Source: an uncultured Prevotella sp. (GTDB lineage Bacteria > Bacteroidota > Bacteroidia > Bacteroidales > Bacteroidaceae). From it: DNA of 7,629 bases. Both the position numbers and the translations under genes were made by a program. The stretch lies in assembly GCA_900557255.1 (NCBI GenBank), contig USSA01000140.1, positions 1 to 7,629 on the forward strand, in the 5' to 3' direction. Positions 1 to 6,248 of the stretch are shown in pieces. Under the pieces are notes generated by a model. That model saw only the letters and a list, made by a program, of their open reading frames with translations. It was not told where the DNA came from and searched no databases. Each line of letters starts with the position of its first letter. Position 1 is the stretch's first letter.

Positions 1-5
1 GTTCG

Positions 6-140
6 CAGCAGCTCTTCACCCACTCTTCACCACTCTTCACCCATATACTTCTACACATCAACGCATAAAGGAGGATACACATCTACCTATCGATTTTGAG
101 TCCAGGTGAAGAGTGGTGAAGAGTGGGTGAAGAGTTGCTG
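6..140. repeat. 36-bp near-perfect inverted repeat built of decamers
   Basis: The arms at 6-41 and 105-140 are reverse complements at 35 of 36 positions; the only mismatch is at position 11 of the left arm. The spacer is 63 nt (42-104). Each arm is itself about three copies of the decamer ACTCTTCACC: starts at 11 (one mismatch), 22 and 32 on the plus strand, and reverse-complement copies at 105, 115 and 126. RNA from either strand could form a very long hairpin, and the DNA could extrude a cruciform. No direct target-site duplication is visible immediately outside the arms, and no transposase is encoded. The function is not known to me. Confidence 0.9.
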
Positions 141-143
141 ATG

Positions 144-202
144 ACTCTTCACCTCCCGAAATGCCGATAAACACAGGGGATTTGGGAAGAAAGGTGAAGA
201 GT
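144..202. repeat. Second inverted pair of the same decamer
   Basis: Another ACTCTTCACC copy lies at 144-153 and its reverse complement at 193-202. With one further base pair they form 11-bp arms (144-154 and 192-202) around a 37-nt spacer. A partial extra GAAGAG follows at 203-208. Together with the larger inverted repeat just upstream, the 200-bp region contains four plus-strand and four minus-strand copies of the decamer, so several alternative pairings are possible. Confidence 0.8.
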
Positions 203-287
203 GAAGAGATTTTTGCAGAATGCTAAACATAAATCATATTGATAGGATTGGGAAATCTGATTCCCCGTCTGAGATGACTGTCTTATA

Positions 288-327
288 GGAACAGCCGACT
301 GTTCCCTATTCCGCCAGTCGGCTGTTC
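288..327. repeat. 13-bp inverted repeat with competing small hairpin
   Basis: GAACAGCCGACTG at 289-301 is perfectly complementary to 315-327 with a 13-nt loop. Within the left arm, 288-305 is also a palindrome (GGAACAG, loop CCGA, CTGTTCC), so the two structures are mutually exclusive. A degenerate third copy, ACAGCCTACTG, occurs at 335-345. There is no T-run after the stem on either strand, so a simple intrinsic terminator is unlikely. The element lies about 130 bp upstream of the DUF486 promoter and therefore outside the predicted leader of that gene. Confidence 0.7.
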
Positions 328-456
328 GCCCCAAACAGCCTACTGGCCATACGCAAACAGCACACTTATCTTTCAGAGATAAATATCAGAACATCGGAGT
401 TTTATCTGCTAAAAACAGCCATATCAAAACAAAAACGAAATGAAACTTCCCTGAAA

Positions 457-488
457 TTTGGAGGGTTAAAAAAAATATATTACCTTTG
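457..488 (+). promoter_or_regulatory. Bacteroidetes-type promoter for the DUF486 gene
   Basis: TTTG at 457-460 (-33 box) and TACCTTTG at 481-488 (-7 box, consensus TAnnTTTG) are separated by 20 nt. The last G of the -7 box is 23 nt upstream of the ATG at 511, a spacing that recurs at two other start sites in the window. Confidence 0.85.
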
Positions 489-510
489 CACCCGCAAAAA
501 AGATAAGATT

Positions 511-879
511 ATGAACGGATTGTATACTATATTATTATTGGTGCTGAGCAACATCTTCATGACGCTGGCTTGGTACGGACACCTCAAGTTGCAACAAACG
601 GGCGTGAGCAGCAACTGGCCTCTTATCGGTGTCATCGCCTTCAGTTGGGCCATCGCCTTCTTCGAATATTGCTGTCAGGTACCAGCCAACCGCATCGGTT
701 TCGTGGATAATGGAGGACCATTTAATCTGGTCCAGCTCAAAGTGATTCAGGAATGCGTATCACTCATCGTCTTCGCCATCATCGCCAATATCCTCTTCCA
801 GGGACAGGGATTGCACTGGAATCATTTCGCAGCCTTCTGCTGCCTGATTGCAGCCGTTTATTTCGTATTCATGAAATAG
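511..879 (+). CDS. DMT-family membrane protein (DUF486)
   Basis: This is a 122-residue very hydrophobic protein with four predicted membrane helices at about residues 4-24, 35-55, 74-97 and 103-120. The segment FEYCCQVPANRIG (residues 51-63) is the hallmark I associate with the DUF486/DMT_6 family, small four-helix relatives of the drug/metabolite transporter superfamily. The length is typical of that family. Members sit in the inner membrane; their substrate is not established, and nothing here adds to that. The ATG at 511 follows a well-formed promoter and lacks a Shine-Dalgarno sequence, as usual in Bacteroidetes. The gene has its own promoter and its own terminator, so it appears monocistronic. 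Its TAG stop codon forms the first three bases of the terminator stem. Confidence 0.9.
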   Translation: MNGLYTILLLVLSNIFMTLAWYGHLKLQQTGVSSNWPLIGVIAFSWAIAFFEYCCQVPANRIGFVDNGGPFNLVQLKVIQECVSLIVFAIIANILFQGQGLHWNHFAAFCCLIAAVYFVFMK

Positions 880-927
880 CCGGATAAGGAGTTAACTCAA
901 TATAACTCCTTATCCGGCTACCTTTTT
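877..927 (+). terminator. Perfect 18-bp terminator stem after the DUF486 gene
   Basis: Bases 877-894 pair perfectly with 903-920 around an 8-nt loop. A T-run (923-927) follows on the plus strand. The stop codon of the DUF486 gene is the first three bases of the stem. The convergent hydrolase gene ends only 22 bp away, so its transcript would also traverse the stem, but the downstream U-tract in that direction is poor (TTTC). Confidence 0.92.
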
Positions 928-942
928 AGTTTTACACCTGCC

Positions 943-1746
943 TTACACCAGGTTATAGATTTCGCTCGGTGTCTTGCGCTTCAATACTTCCAGCTGGAAG
1001 TCCTTGCCGGCTATGATGCCTTTGCTGCGCAAAATCTGCTCCACGGTTTTGCGTGCCAGCTCAGGATGGTTGTTCTCCTCGCTGAGATGACAGAGCCAGA
1101 CGTGATGAAGCTCCGGTGTAGCATAATTGGCAAGCGCCTCGCCACAATCGTCGTTGCTCAGATGACCGTTATCTCCCAGAATGCGCTCCTTCAGATACTG
1201 GGGATAATGACCCTGCTGGAGCATCTCTACACTATGGTTCGCCTCGAGCACAAGATAGTTGGCACGGCCGATAAAGTCGTGCATCTCTTCAGTAATATGC
1301 CCCACATCGGTGATGAGGCAGAAGTTCACACCTCCACACTCCACGAAATAGCCAACATTGTCGGTACTGTCATGGGGTACGCCGAACGGGGTAATCTTAA
1401 ACTCGCCCAGTGTGAAAGTTACGTTCTTCTCTATCACACGAGCATGGTTAGGCTCTATCTTCTTTCGAACACAATAGTTGCGCTCGATGCCTTGATGTAC
1501 TTTACGGGTCGTATATACCGGTAGATGATAGTCAGTACTCAGACTCCCCACCGACTTTACATGGTCGGCGTGGTCATGCGTGATGAGGACGTGATGCACA
1601 TCCTCGAAGCGAAGTCCATAGTTATGGAAATGCTTCTTCAATATTCTTATTCCTACTCCTACGTCTATCAGTATCGAATCCGTATCAGTGTAAAGATAAT
1701 AGCAATTGCCACTACTTCCACTGCCAAAGGATATAAATTTCAGCAT
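943..1746 (-). CDS. MBL-fold metallo-hydrolase, WalJ/YycJ-like
   Basis: This is a 267-residue metallo-beta-lactamase-fold hydrolase, close to the length of Bacillus WalJ/YycJ, a putative exonuclease-type family. An N-terminal FGSGSSGN (residues 7-14) opens the fold. The metal-binding motif THDHADH is at residues 56-62. Further probable ligands are H125 (in GVPHDSTDN), D147 (in LITDVGH) and H220 (in WLCHLSEEN). HLS at 195-197 is typical of the family. It is probably a cytoplasmic, two-metal enzyme; the substrate cannot be read from sequence. The open frame extends to 1830, but I start it at the ATG at 1746. Homology begins there, and the extension (an F/I/K-rich stretch) is overlapped by a good promoter at 1767-1797, so it would not be transcribed. 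The gene is divergent from the small lipoprotein gene. Confidence 0.9.
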   Translation of the reverse strand: MLKFISFGSGSSGNCYYLYTDTDSILIDVGVGIRILKKHFHNYGLRFEDVHHVLITHDHADHVKSVGSLSTDYHLPVYTTRKVHQGIERNYCVRKKIEPNHARVIEKNVTFTLGEFKITPFGVPHDSTDNVGYFVECGGVNFCLITDVGHITEEMHDFIGRANYLVLEANHSVEMLQQGHYPQYLKERILGDNGHLSNDDCGEALANYATPELHHVWLCHLSEENNHPELARKTVEQILRSKGIIAGKDFQLEVLKRKTPSEIYNLV

Positions 1747-1766
1747 TTTAATTGTTATTTTCCATG

Positions 1767-1797
1767 CAAAGTTAGCAAAAAAGATTCTTATTACAAA
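1767..1797 (-). promoter_or_regulatory. Promoter for the MBL-fold hydrolase gene
   Basis: Read on the minus strand, TTTG (1797-1794) and TAACTTTG (1774-1767) are separated by 19 nt, matching the Bacteroidetes consensus. The -7 box ends 21 nt before the ATG at 1746. The promoter lies within the longer alternative reading frame and so decides the start of the hydrolase. Confidence 0.85.
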
Positions 1798-1806
1798 GTT
1801 TTTTAC

Positions 1807-1814
1807 TATCTTTG
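1807..1814 (+). promoter_or_regulatory. Putative -7 box for the small lipoprotein gene
   Basis: TATCTTTG fits the TAnnTTTG consensus and lies 46 nt upstream of the ATG at 1860. No clear TTTG occurs 19-20 nt upstream (about 1783-1787), so the -33 box is poor. If real, this promoter overlaps the opposing hydrolase promoter, and the two may compete. Confidence 0.6.
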
Positions 1815-1859
1815 TGCCGAAATATCGCAAAAAAATAGAATTTTTAAGATTTGAGAATC

Positions 1860-2315
1860 ATGATGAAGAAGTCGATGATAGGTTTATGCATAGCTGTGGC
1901 ATGCATGACCGCAAGTATATTCAGCCTTTCGGGATGTGAACCTCACGAAGGCAGCGAGGACCAGCTGAAGGCTGATGTTGATTCGTTTGCCAACTATTAT
2001 TTCAACTGGCATTTCCCGAAAGCCGTGAAGTATTGCACCCAGGAATCGGAGCGCTGGCTGCGCTATGCTGCAAGTAATGTGAACGAGACCGACGTGGAAC
2101 TGCTGCGCCAGAAACCGGAGGATGCCAGCATCGAGATTACGGATATTGATTTCGGTGACGATGAAACAAGTGCCACCGTTACCCTTACGGTTCATAATTT
2201 TCTGCAGATGGACAGCATCGGGCAGGATCCGCAGCTCATAGAACAGGCCGATTTCCAACTGCCGATGTGTATGGAAAAGGGACTCTGGAAGATTAAGTTG
2301 GAAAAATTGCCTTGA
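1860..2315 (+). CDS. Small lipoprotein with NTF2-like outline
   Basis: This is a 151-residue putative lipoprotein. MMKKSMIGLCIAVACM begins a type II signal peptide and the lipobox LSGC ends at Cys26. The mature part starts with an acidic, flexible EPHEGSED. It continues with helices (about 34-80, including FANYYFNWHFPKAVKYC) and then strands (ASIEITDIDF, SATVTLTVHNF and a C-terminal GLWKIKLEKL). This order resembles the cystatin/NTF2-like lipoproteins of the DUF4878 type common in Bacteroidetes, but that is a judgement of outline, not a motif match. The frame can be opened at a TTG at 1851, but tandem ATGs at 1860 and 1863 immediately precede the Lys-rich n-region and are preferred. It ends three bases inside the A-tract that serves the opposing gene's terminator. 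The function is unknown; it is expected to be membrane-anchored in the envelope. Confidence 0.8.
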   Translation: MMKKSMIGLCIAVACMTASIFSLSGCEPHEGSEDQLKADVDSFANYYFNWHFPKAVKYCTQESERWLRYAASNVNETDVELLRQKPEDASIEITDIDFGDDETSATVTLTVHNFLQMDSIGQDPQLIEQADFQLPMCMEKGLWKIKLEKLP

Positions 2316-2374
2316 AAAAAGTAAGGAGTTTCTGAGGGGCATCATAATCAAAAAGATGCCCTACAGAAACTCCT
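2315..2374 (-). terminator. Terminator between lipoprotein gene and tamL
   Basis: Arms at 2324-2343 and 2355-2374 pair at 18 of 20 positions (a two-base internal mismatch) around an 11-nt loop. On the minus strand the stem is followed by a U-tract (complement of the A-run 2315-2320), so it is an intrinsic terminator for the leftward tamL transcript. In the plus direction there is no T-run after the stem, so termination of the lipoprotein mRNA is less certain, although the hairpin could still define its 3' end. Confidence 0.88.
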
Positions 2375-2375
2375 G

Positions 2376-2410
2376 GCTATAAACTATTAGCTATAAACTA
2401 TCAACTATTA
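2376..2410 (-). repeat. 14-bp tandem repeat just after the tamL stop
   Basis: On the plus strand, 2376-2389 (GCTATAAACTATTA) is repeated at 2390-2403 with one change, followed by ACTATTA at 2404-2410. In the tamL reading direction the repeat starts about 7 bases after the TAA stop and fills the space up to the terminator stem. It is not an open frame of any meaning. Confidence 0.8.
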
Positions 2411-2417
2411 GCTGCAT

Positions 2418-4598
2418 TTAGAACGGCAAACCAACTGCGAAATGGAAGGCGAAATCGCGGTCTAGTTTCGGGTGGATAATCGCCCAATGCTCTTCCTTCG
2501 TTCCGTAGGCTGGATTGATTGCCTTCATACCCATATCCAGGCGGAGGATGAAGTAATCGAAATTCAACCTGAGACCTAAACCATAGGCTACAGCTATCTG
2601 TTTGTAGAATTCATCTATCTTGAACTGGCCGCCAGGCTGATCCTGATAATTGCGAAGTGTCCAGATATTACCGGCATCGATAAACGCTGCACCCTCAAAC
2701 TTCCAGAAGAGCGAAGTGCGATATTCGGCATTCAAGTCGAGCTTCACATCACCCGTCTGGTTGATGAAATCTATTCTGCCGTCAGTTCCCTTAAACTTGC
2801 CCGGACCTAATTCTCTTACTCCCCAACCTCTTACCGAGTTGGCACCACCCGAGAAATAACGCTTTTCGAAAGGTAGCACCGTACTGTTGCCGTAAGGATA
2901 AGCTACACCGATGCCCGCATGCAGCGCCAGAGCATTGCGCTTATCAAACTGCATCAGATGGGTATAATCTACATCAAACTTGGCATATTGGGCATAAGCT
3001 ATATTAAATAATGTACGCTGCCCCTGGCTGTTCACCTTGAAACCGAAAGTCTTGGAAACACCGCTCAGCAGATTGCCCGAACTCTCTACATTCACTCGCA
3101 CAGCATCTACCCCATCGCTATAACTCAAACCGAAACCCATCTTCATGATAAACAGGTCTTCGTAATTGTAGCGGAGGATGGCATTTCTGTTTTCTGCATT
3201 ATCGAGATAGTCTCTCTTGAAAGTCTCGGATATCCATGGCATATACACATAGTTGAGATCGAGCAGGTCGAAACGCCAAGCCAGGTGATGACGCGGTTCT
3301 GTCCAGCGATAACGCCAGGCAGTAGAGAATACACGGCGATGAAACTCCGGACGGTTCTGAAGATTCCAACTTGCCGACAACTCGCTGTTTGCCGTCTGTC
3401 TTCTTCTGAAATTTCTTGAAAGGAAAGGCGCCAAGAAACGAGGGAAAACCAGTTTGCCTTCAACCGAATATTCAGTATAGTTCTGATCCTGATACCCCTC
3501 CAGACCGGTAATAGCCTCGTAAGCTCCACGAAGTTCGATGCTCAGCTGCTCACTACCTCTGAAAAGATTTCGGTTGGTATAAGTGAGCGATGCAGCAGCT
3601 CCCAAGTCGCCCGCCGTATTGGTTCCCTCCGGCTGGAAGGCAATGGTAGAAGGCTTGTTGGTACTGATCTGAATATTGCAATCCATCTGCCGGCTGATGC
3701 TGTCCCTCTCCATTCCGTTCTCCGTAACCTGGTTGCTGTCAGGAACTTCAGAGAAACTGATGTTGGTATACTTCACCGCCTGCAGACGGGCAAAGTTGTT
3801 ATAGGTGCGCTGCAAGGCGGCGGCACTGTAGGGACGGCCTTCTCTGAGGGCAGTAGCATTGAGCAAAACCTGATGGCGCAGATGGATTCGGTCGCTGTCA
3901 TTACTCAGATAGTTGATGTTTCTGATTTCATATCGGGGATGATCAACCTCAGGAGCATTACTGTTTGCCTTATACTTCATCAGGTGGAGCGTCAGGGCGA
4001 TGTCCTTCTGTCCTGCAATCGTATCGGCAGAAAACTGGATAAAATCTTTATGAAAGCGGAAATAGCCATCATTGGTCAGAAGGCTGGAGATACGCCTGCG
4101 TTCATTATCCAACGTTTCTACCGTAAATCTCATACCCGGTTTTATCTGCTGATTATCGGGGTTATCGAGATGCAGAAGTTGCTGAATATGTTCATCTTCC
4201 ACCTCATATTTCACCTTACCAATGATAAAAGGTTCTCCGGGATGCAACAGATAGGTAGCATCCAGTTTCTTTCCTTTCTTGGTGGTATAGAGCGAGACAC
4301 CGGCATGCATGAAACCCTGATTCTGCATGGCAGTAAGCAGATCCTGACAGGAGAGCCGCGCCTGCAAAGTATCGTAGATGACAGGTTTCTTGCTGAAAGG
4401 ATTCTTGAAGAGCGAAAAGAGTTTCGGCTTCTCTTTCTGGCGCACATACTGCTTGAGCGCCCCAGCATTATACCCTGCCGAGTCGCTCTTCACTTCTACC
4501 TTATTTAATATATACTCCCCTTCCGGCACATATTTGCTGGTAGAACATCCAGCCAGAACCAGTGACAGGGCGAGTAATGAAATCTTCTGTATTTTCAA
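2418..4598 (-). CDS. tamL: TamL-like BamA/TamA-family outer-membrane lipoprotein
   Basis: This Omp85-superfamily protein has 726 residues from the TTG at 4598. The N-terminus is a lipoprotein signal (KIQKISLLALSLVLAGC, lipobox Cys18). POTRA-like repeats follow (about 25-300), then a C-terminal 16-strand-type barrel. The barrel includes the conserved loop motif SGGANSVRGWG (VRGW at 589-592, equivalent to VRGF/Y), FIDAGNIW, and a terminal Phe as in barrels recognised by BAM. A lipidated TamA relative, TamL, is known in Bacteroidetes/Chlorobi and is thought to work with the inner-membrane-anchored protein TamB in envelope assembly; no tamB lies in this window. The frame opens at a TTG at 4634, but the promoter -7 box (4621-4628) lies inside those codons. 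The only canonical start between it and the signal peptide is the TTG at 4598. A BamA paralogue is the alternative identity, but the lipobox favours TamL. Confidence 0.87.
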   Translation of the reverse strand: MKIQKISLLALSLVLAGCSTSKYVPEGEYILNKVEVKSDSAGYNAGALKQYVRQKEKPKLFSLFKNPFSKKPVIYDTLQARLSCQDLLTAMQNQGFMHAGVSLYTTKKGKKLDATYLLHPGEPFIIGKVKYEVEDEHIQQLLHLDNPDNQQIKPGMRFTVETLDNERRRISSLLTNDGYFRFHKDFIQFSADTIAGQKDIALTLHLMKYKANSNAPEVDHPRYEIRNINYLSNDSDRIHLRHQVLLNATALREGRPYSAAALQRTYNNFARLQAVKYTNISFSEVPDSNQVTENGMERDSISRQMDCNIQISTNKPSTIAFQPEGTNTAGDLGAAASLTYTNRNLFRGSEQLSIELRGAYEAITGLEGYQDQNYTEYSVEGKLVFPRFLAPFLSRNFRRRQTANSELSASWNLQNRPEFHRRVFSTAWRYRWTEPRHHLAWRFDLLDLNYVYMPWISETFKRDYLDNAENRNAILRYNYEDLFIMKMGFGLSYSDGVDAVRVNVESSGNLLSGVSKTFGFKVNSQGQRTLFNIAYAQYAKFDVDYTHLMQFDKRNALALHAGIGVAYPYGNSTVLPFEKRYFSGGANSVRGWGVRELGPGKFKGTDGRIDFINQTGDVKLDLNAEYRTSLFWKFEGAAFIDAGNIWTLRNYQDQPGGQFKIDEFYKQIAVAYGLGLRLNFDYFILRLDMGMKAINPAYGTKEEHWAIIHPKLDRDFAFHFAVGLPF

Positions 4599-4620
4599 AA
4601 TATCTATCGTTTTTGATATG

Positions 4621-4651
4621 CAAAGATAATGCAAAACAAATTAAATACAAA
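4621..4651 (-). promoter_or_regulatory. Promoter for tamL
   Basis: On the minus strand TTTG (4651-4648) and TATCTTTG (4628-4621) are 19 nt apart. The -7 box ends 23 nt before the proposed TTG start at 4598, the same distance seen for the DUF486 and methyltransferase genes. It overlaps the codons of the longer possible frame, which argues against a start at 4634. Confidence 0.87.
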
Positions 4652-4669
4652 ATATTTAGCACTTTTTAT

Positions 4670-4700
4670 TTTGAAATGTCTATATTTTATGTTACCTTTG
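4670..4700 (+). promoter_or_regulatory. Promoter for the RNA methyltransferase gene
   Basis: TTTG at 4670-4673 and TACCTTTG at 4693-4700 are separated by 19 nt. The -7 box ends 23 nt before the ATG at 4723. It is divergent from the tamL promoter; the two -33 boxes are only 18 bp apart in an A/T-rich spacer. The downstream membrane-protein and hisB genes show no comparable promoter, so this one probably drives all three. Confidence 0.9.
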
Positions 4701-4722
4701 CACACATATAGACAAAAAATAA

Positions 4723-5472
4723 ATGATTAGCAAGAATAAAATAAAGTACATACGTTCGCTCGAACTGAAGAAGAACCGCAACAAGGAAGGCAAGTTCGTG
4801 GCAGAAGGATTCAAGGTGGTAGACGATCTGCTCGCTCTGCAACCTGCCGACCTGATTGTGGCTACCGGCGAATGGCTCCGGGGCAAGCACTTCGGGGCTG
4901 AAACCGAAGTGATAGAGGTTACTGATGAAGAACTGAAGAAGGTAAGTTTCCTGCAGCATCCGCAACAGGTGCTTGCCGTATTCAGACAGGCAACATCAGG
5001 AGATTACTCTATTAATACCAGCGAACTGAGTCTGGCGCTCGACGGCGTTCAAGACCCGGGCAATCTGGGCACCATCATCCGCATCGCCGACTGGTTTGGC
5101 ATCACCCATATCTACTGCAGTCAGGATACTGCCGACGTATACAATCCGAAGGTGGTGCAGGCCACGATGGGCAGCATAGCCAGAGTGAAGGTAGAATATG
5201 GCGACCTGCTGGGACTGGTAGAATCACTTCCAGCCGATGTTCCCGTTTACGGCACCCTACTCGATGGCGACAACATCTATCAGCAGAAACTCGAAAACCG
5301 GGGACTCATCGTGATGGGAAACGAAGGAAAAGGCATCTCGCCTGAACTGGCAAAGAAGGTGAGCCACAAGCTGCTCATCCCTAACTTTCCGGAAGGTAGA
5401 GCTACTGCCGACAGTCTGAATGTGGCCATCGCTACAGCCATTACCTGCTCAGAATTCAGAAGAAACTTTTAA
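4723..5472 (+). CDS. SpoU/TrmH-family RNA 2'-O-methyltransferase
   Basis: This 249-residue SPOUT enzyme transfers a methyl group from S-adenosylmethionine to a ribose 2'-OH in tRNA or rRNA. The N-terminal substrate-binding part (about 1-95) contains KFVAEGFKVVDDLL, as in TrmH/RlmB-type proteins. The catalytic trefoil-knot domain carries the three SpoU motifs. Motif 1 is DGVQDPGNLGTIIRIADWFG (107-126, with Asn114 and Arg120). Motif 2 is LIVMGNEGKGIS (195-206). Motif 3 lies at 218-240 and contains ADSLNVAIATAI; the usual Glu before SLN is Asp here. Length and motif order are complete, so the enzyme should be active. The exact nucleotide target cannot be assigned from sequence. It is the first gene of a probable rightward cluster with the membrane protein and hisB. 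Confidence 0.92.
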   Translation: MISKNKIKYIRSLELKKNRNKEGKFVAEGFKVVDDLLALQPADLIVATGEWLRGKHFGAETEVIEVTDEELKKVSFLQHPQQVLAVFRQATSGDYSINTSELSLALDGVQDPGNLGTIIRIADWFGITHIYCSQDTADVYNPKVVQATMGSIARVKVEYGDLLGLVESLPADVPVYGTLLDGDNIYQQKLENRGLIVMGNEGKGISPELAKKVSHKLLIPNFPEGRATADSLNVAIATAITCSEFRRNF

Positions 5473-5507
5473 AGGTAAAAGAGTAAAAGGGTAAAAAGGT
5501 AAAAAAA
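5473..5507 (+). repeat. GTAAAARG-type tandem repeat after the methyltransferase stop
   Basis: Four degenerate 8-9-nt units (AGGTAAAAG, AGTAAAAGG, GTAAAAAG, GTAAAAAAA) start directly after the TAA of the methyltransferase gene. The tract has no C on the coding strand. It lies in a 72-bp gap before the next gene and is not followed by a terminator hairpin, so it sits inside the probable polycistronic message. Confidence 0.8.
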
Positions 5508-5544
5508 TACAAAAGCGATAATTCGAAATTAAAACAAGATAGTT

Positions 5545-6222
5545 ATGGAAGTAAATGAATTATTTAAGCACCGCAGTATAACTGCCTGCATGAGAGCATC
5601 ATACGATACCATAACAAGTGACTTCAGATCACTCGTAAAACAGACATGGACTACCCATGTTCCATTTGCAGTATTGCTGGCTATCGTACTCTATTTCCTC
5701 CTCCCCAACAAACCGCTTCACGATTGGGGAGCCGTGAATCCGATGGCTTCGTTCATTCTGCAAACCATCATTTACGGAGCCACTATCGTGATGGCTATCG
5801 TATCATTCTGGCATCTTTTGCCAAGAAAGCAACTGTGTCCTAAGGGCGAAAAGCGCAAGATAGGAAAATCCCTCCTCCGCATTCTCCGCCACTTCGGAGG
5901 TTTCTTTCTGACCAGTTTTCTCGGCATGATTATCGTAGGCATCGCTACCTTTATCGCAGCCCTGCCTTCCATCATCCTCATCATCGCACAGTTCTATTCA
6001 CAGCTCGGTGCACTTGATGGCGACCCGCTCGGTGTGCCGGGTTATTTCACCCCACTCCTCTTCCTGGTGTTCACCATCACCTTCCTGCTCATCATCTACG
6101 CCTTGAGCTGGCTCGGCATTTCACTTGCCTATCAATTCGGCTCTTACAAGGTGCAAGACGAAGAGAAACAGAGAATGAAGGAAAGTCAGAAAATGGCAAC
6201 TACAGAGATAGAAAAATATTAA
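5545..6222 (+). CDS. Unrecognised multi-pass membrane protein
   Basis: I do not recognise this 225-residue protein. Its N-terminal 35 residues are soluble. Hydrophobic segments follow at about 38-53, 68-91, 118-150 (long, with Pro141, so possibly two helices) and 168-197. A charged, Glu/Lys/Gln-rich tail (202-225) ends it. The loop between the second and third segments is strongly basic (PRKQLCPKGEKRKIGKSLLR, 93-112), suggesting it lies in the cytoplasm. No catalytic or binding motif is evident. It is an inner-membrane protein by composition. The ATG at 5545 is followed at once by a coherent sequence, and no promoter with a TAnnTTTG box precedes it. It sits 72 bp after the methyltransferase gene and 26 bp before hisB, which suggests cotranscription rather than a role in histidine synthesis. 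Confidence 0.75.
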   Translation: MEVNELFKHRSITACMRASYDTITSDFRSLVKQTWTTHVPFAVLLAIVLYFLLPNKPLHDWGAVNPMASFILQTIIYGATIVMAIVSFWHLLPRKQLCPKGEKRKIGKSLLRILRHFGGFFLTSFLGMIIVGIATFIAALPSIILIIAQFYSQLGALDGDPLGVPGYFTPLLFLVFTITFLLIIYALSWLGISLAYQFGSYKVQDEEKQRMKESQKMATTEIEKY

Positions 6223-6248
6223 TCGTATTAACATAATATATAAGAGAA

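Larger units (their letters stand above)
1..456. other. Gene-free left region with dense inverted repeats
   Basis: I see no credible gene upstream of the promoter of the DUF486 gene. Only a short leftward frame of 61 codons (149-334) exists; it has no recognisable domain and runs across the repeats. The region holds two groups of repeats annotated separately (6-202 and 288-346) and a few minor dyads, such as TTATCT/AGATAA at 366-382. An AAAGGAGG run at 66-73 sits between the arms of the large inverted repeat but no start codon follows at a usable distance. What lies to the left of the window is unknown, so part of this stretch could be the 3' flank of an upstream gene. Confidence 0.7.

Noticed and set aside
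66..73. AAAGGAGG resembling a strong Shine-Dalgarno site
   Set aside because: No ATG, GTG or TTG follows at 5-12 nt with an open frame, and the host type rarely uses such sites.
6..140. Insertion sequence or classic MITE
   Set aside because: There is no transposase, no target-site duplication visible next to the arms, and the arms are internally repetitive; kept only as an inverted repeat of unknown role.
6..202. CRISPR array
   Set aside because: The repeated unit is only 10 nt, occurs in both orientations and is mostly contiguous, without regular spacers.
149..334. Leftward 61-codon frame in the left repeat region
   Set aside because: It runs through the decamer repeats and the 13-bp inverted repeat, has no domain, no promoter of the local type and no coherent composition; it is most likely chance.
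2376..2410. Transposon end or attachment site at the 14-bp tandem repeat
   Set aside because: The repeats are direct, simple and A/T-rich, with no integrase, tRNA or element boundary nearby.
3873..4508. Plus-strand frame of 211 codons inside tamL
   Set aside because: It is fully antisense to a clear Omp85 coding sequence and has no recognisable domain or promoter; a shadow frame.
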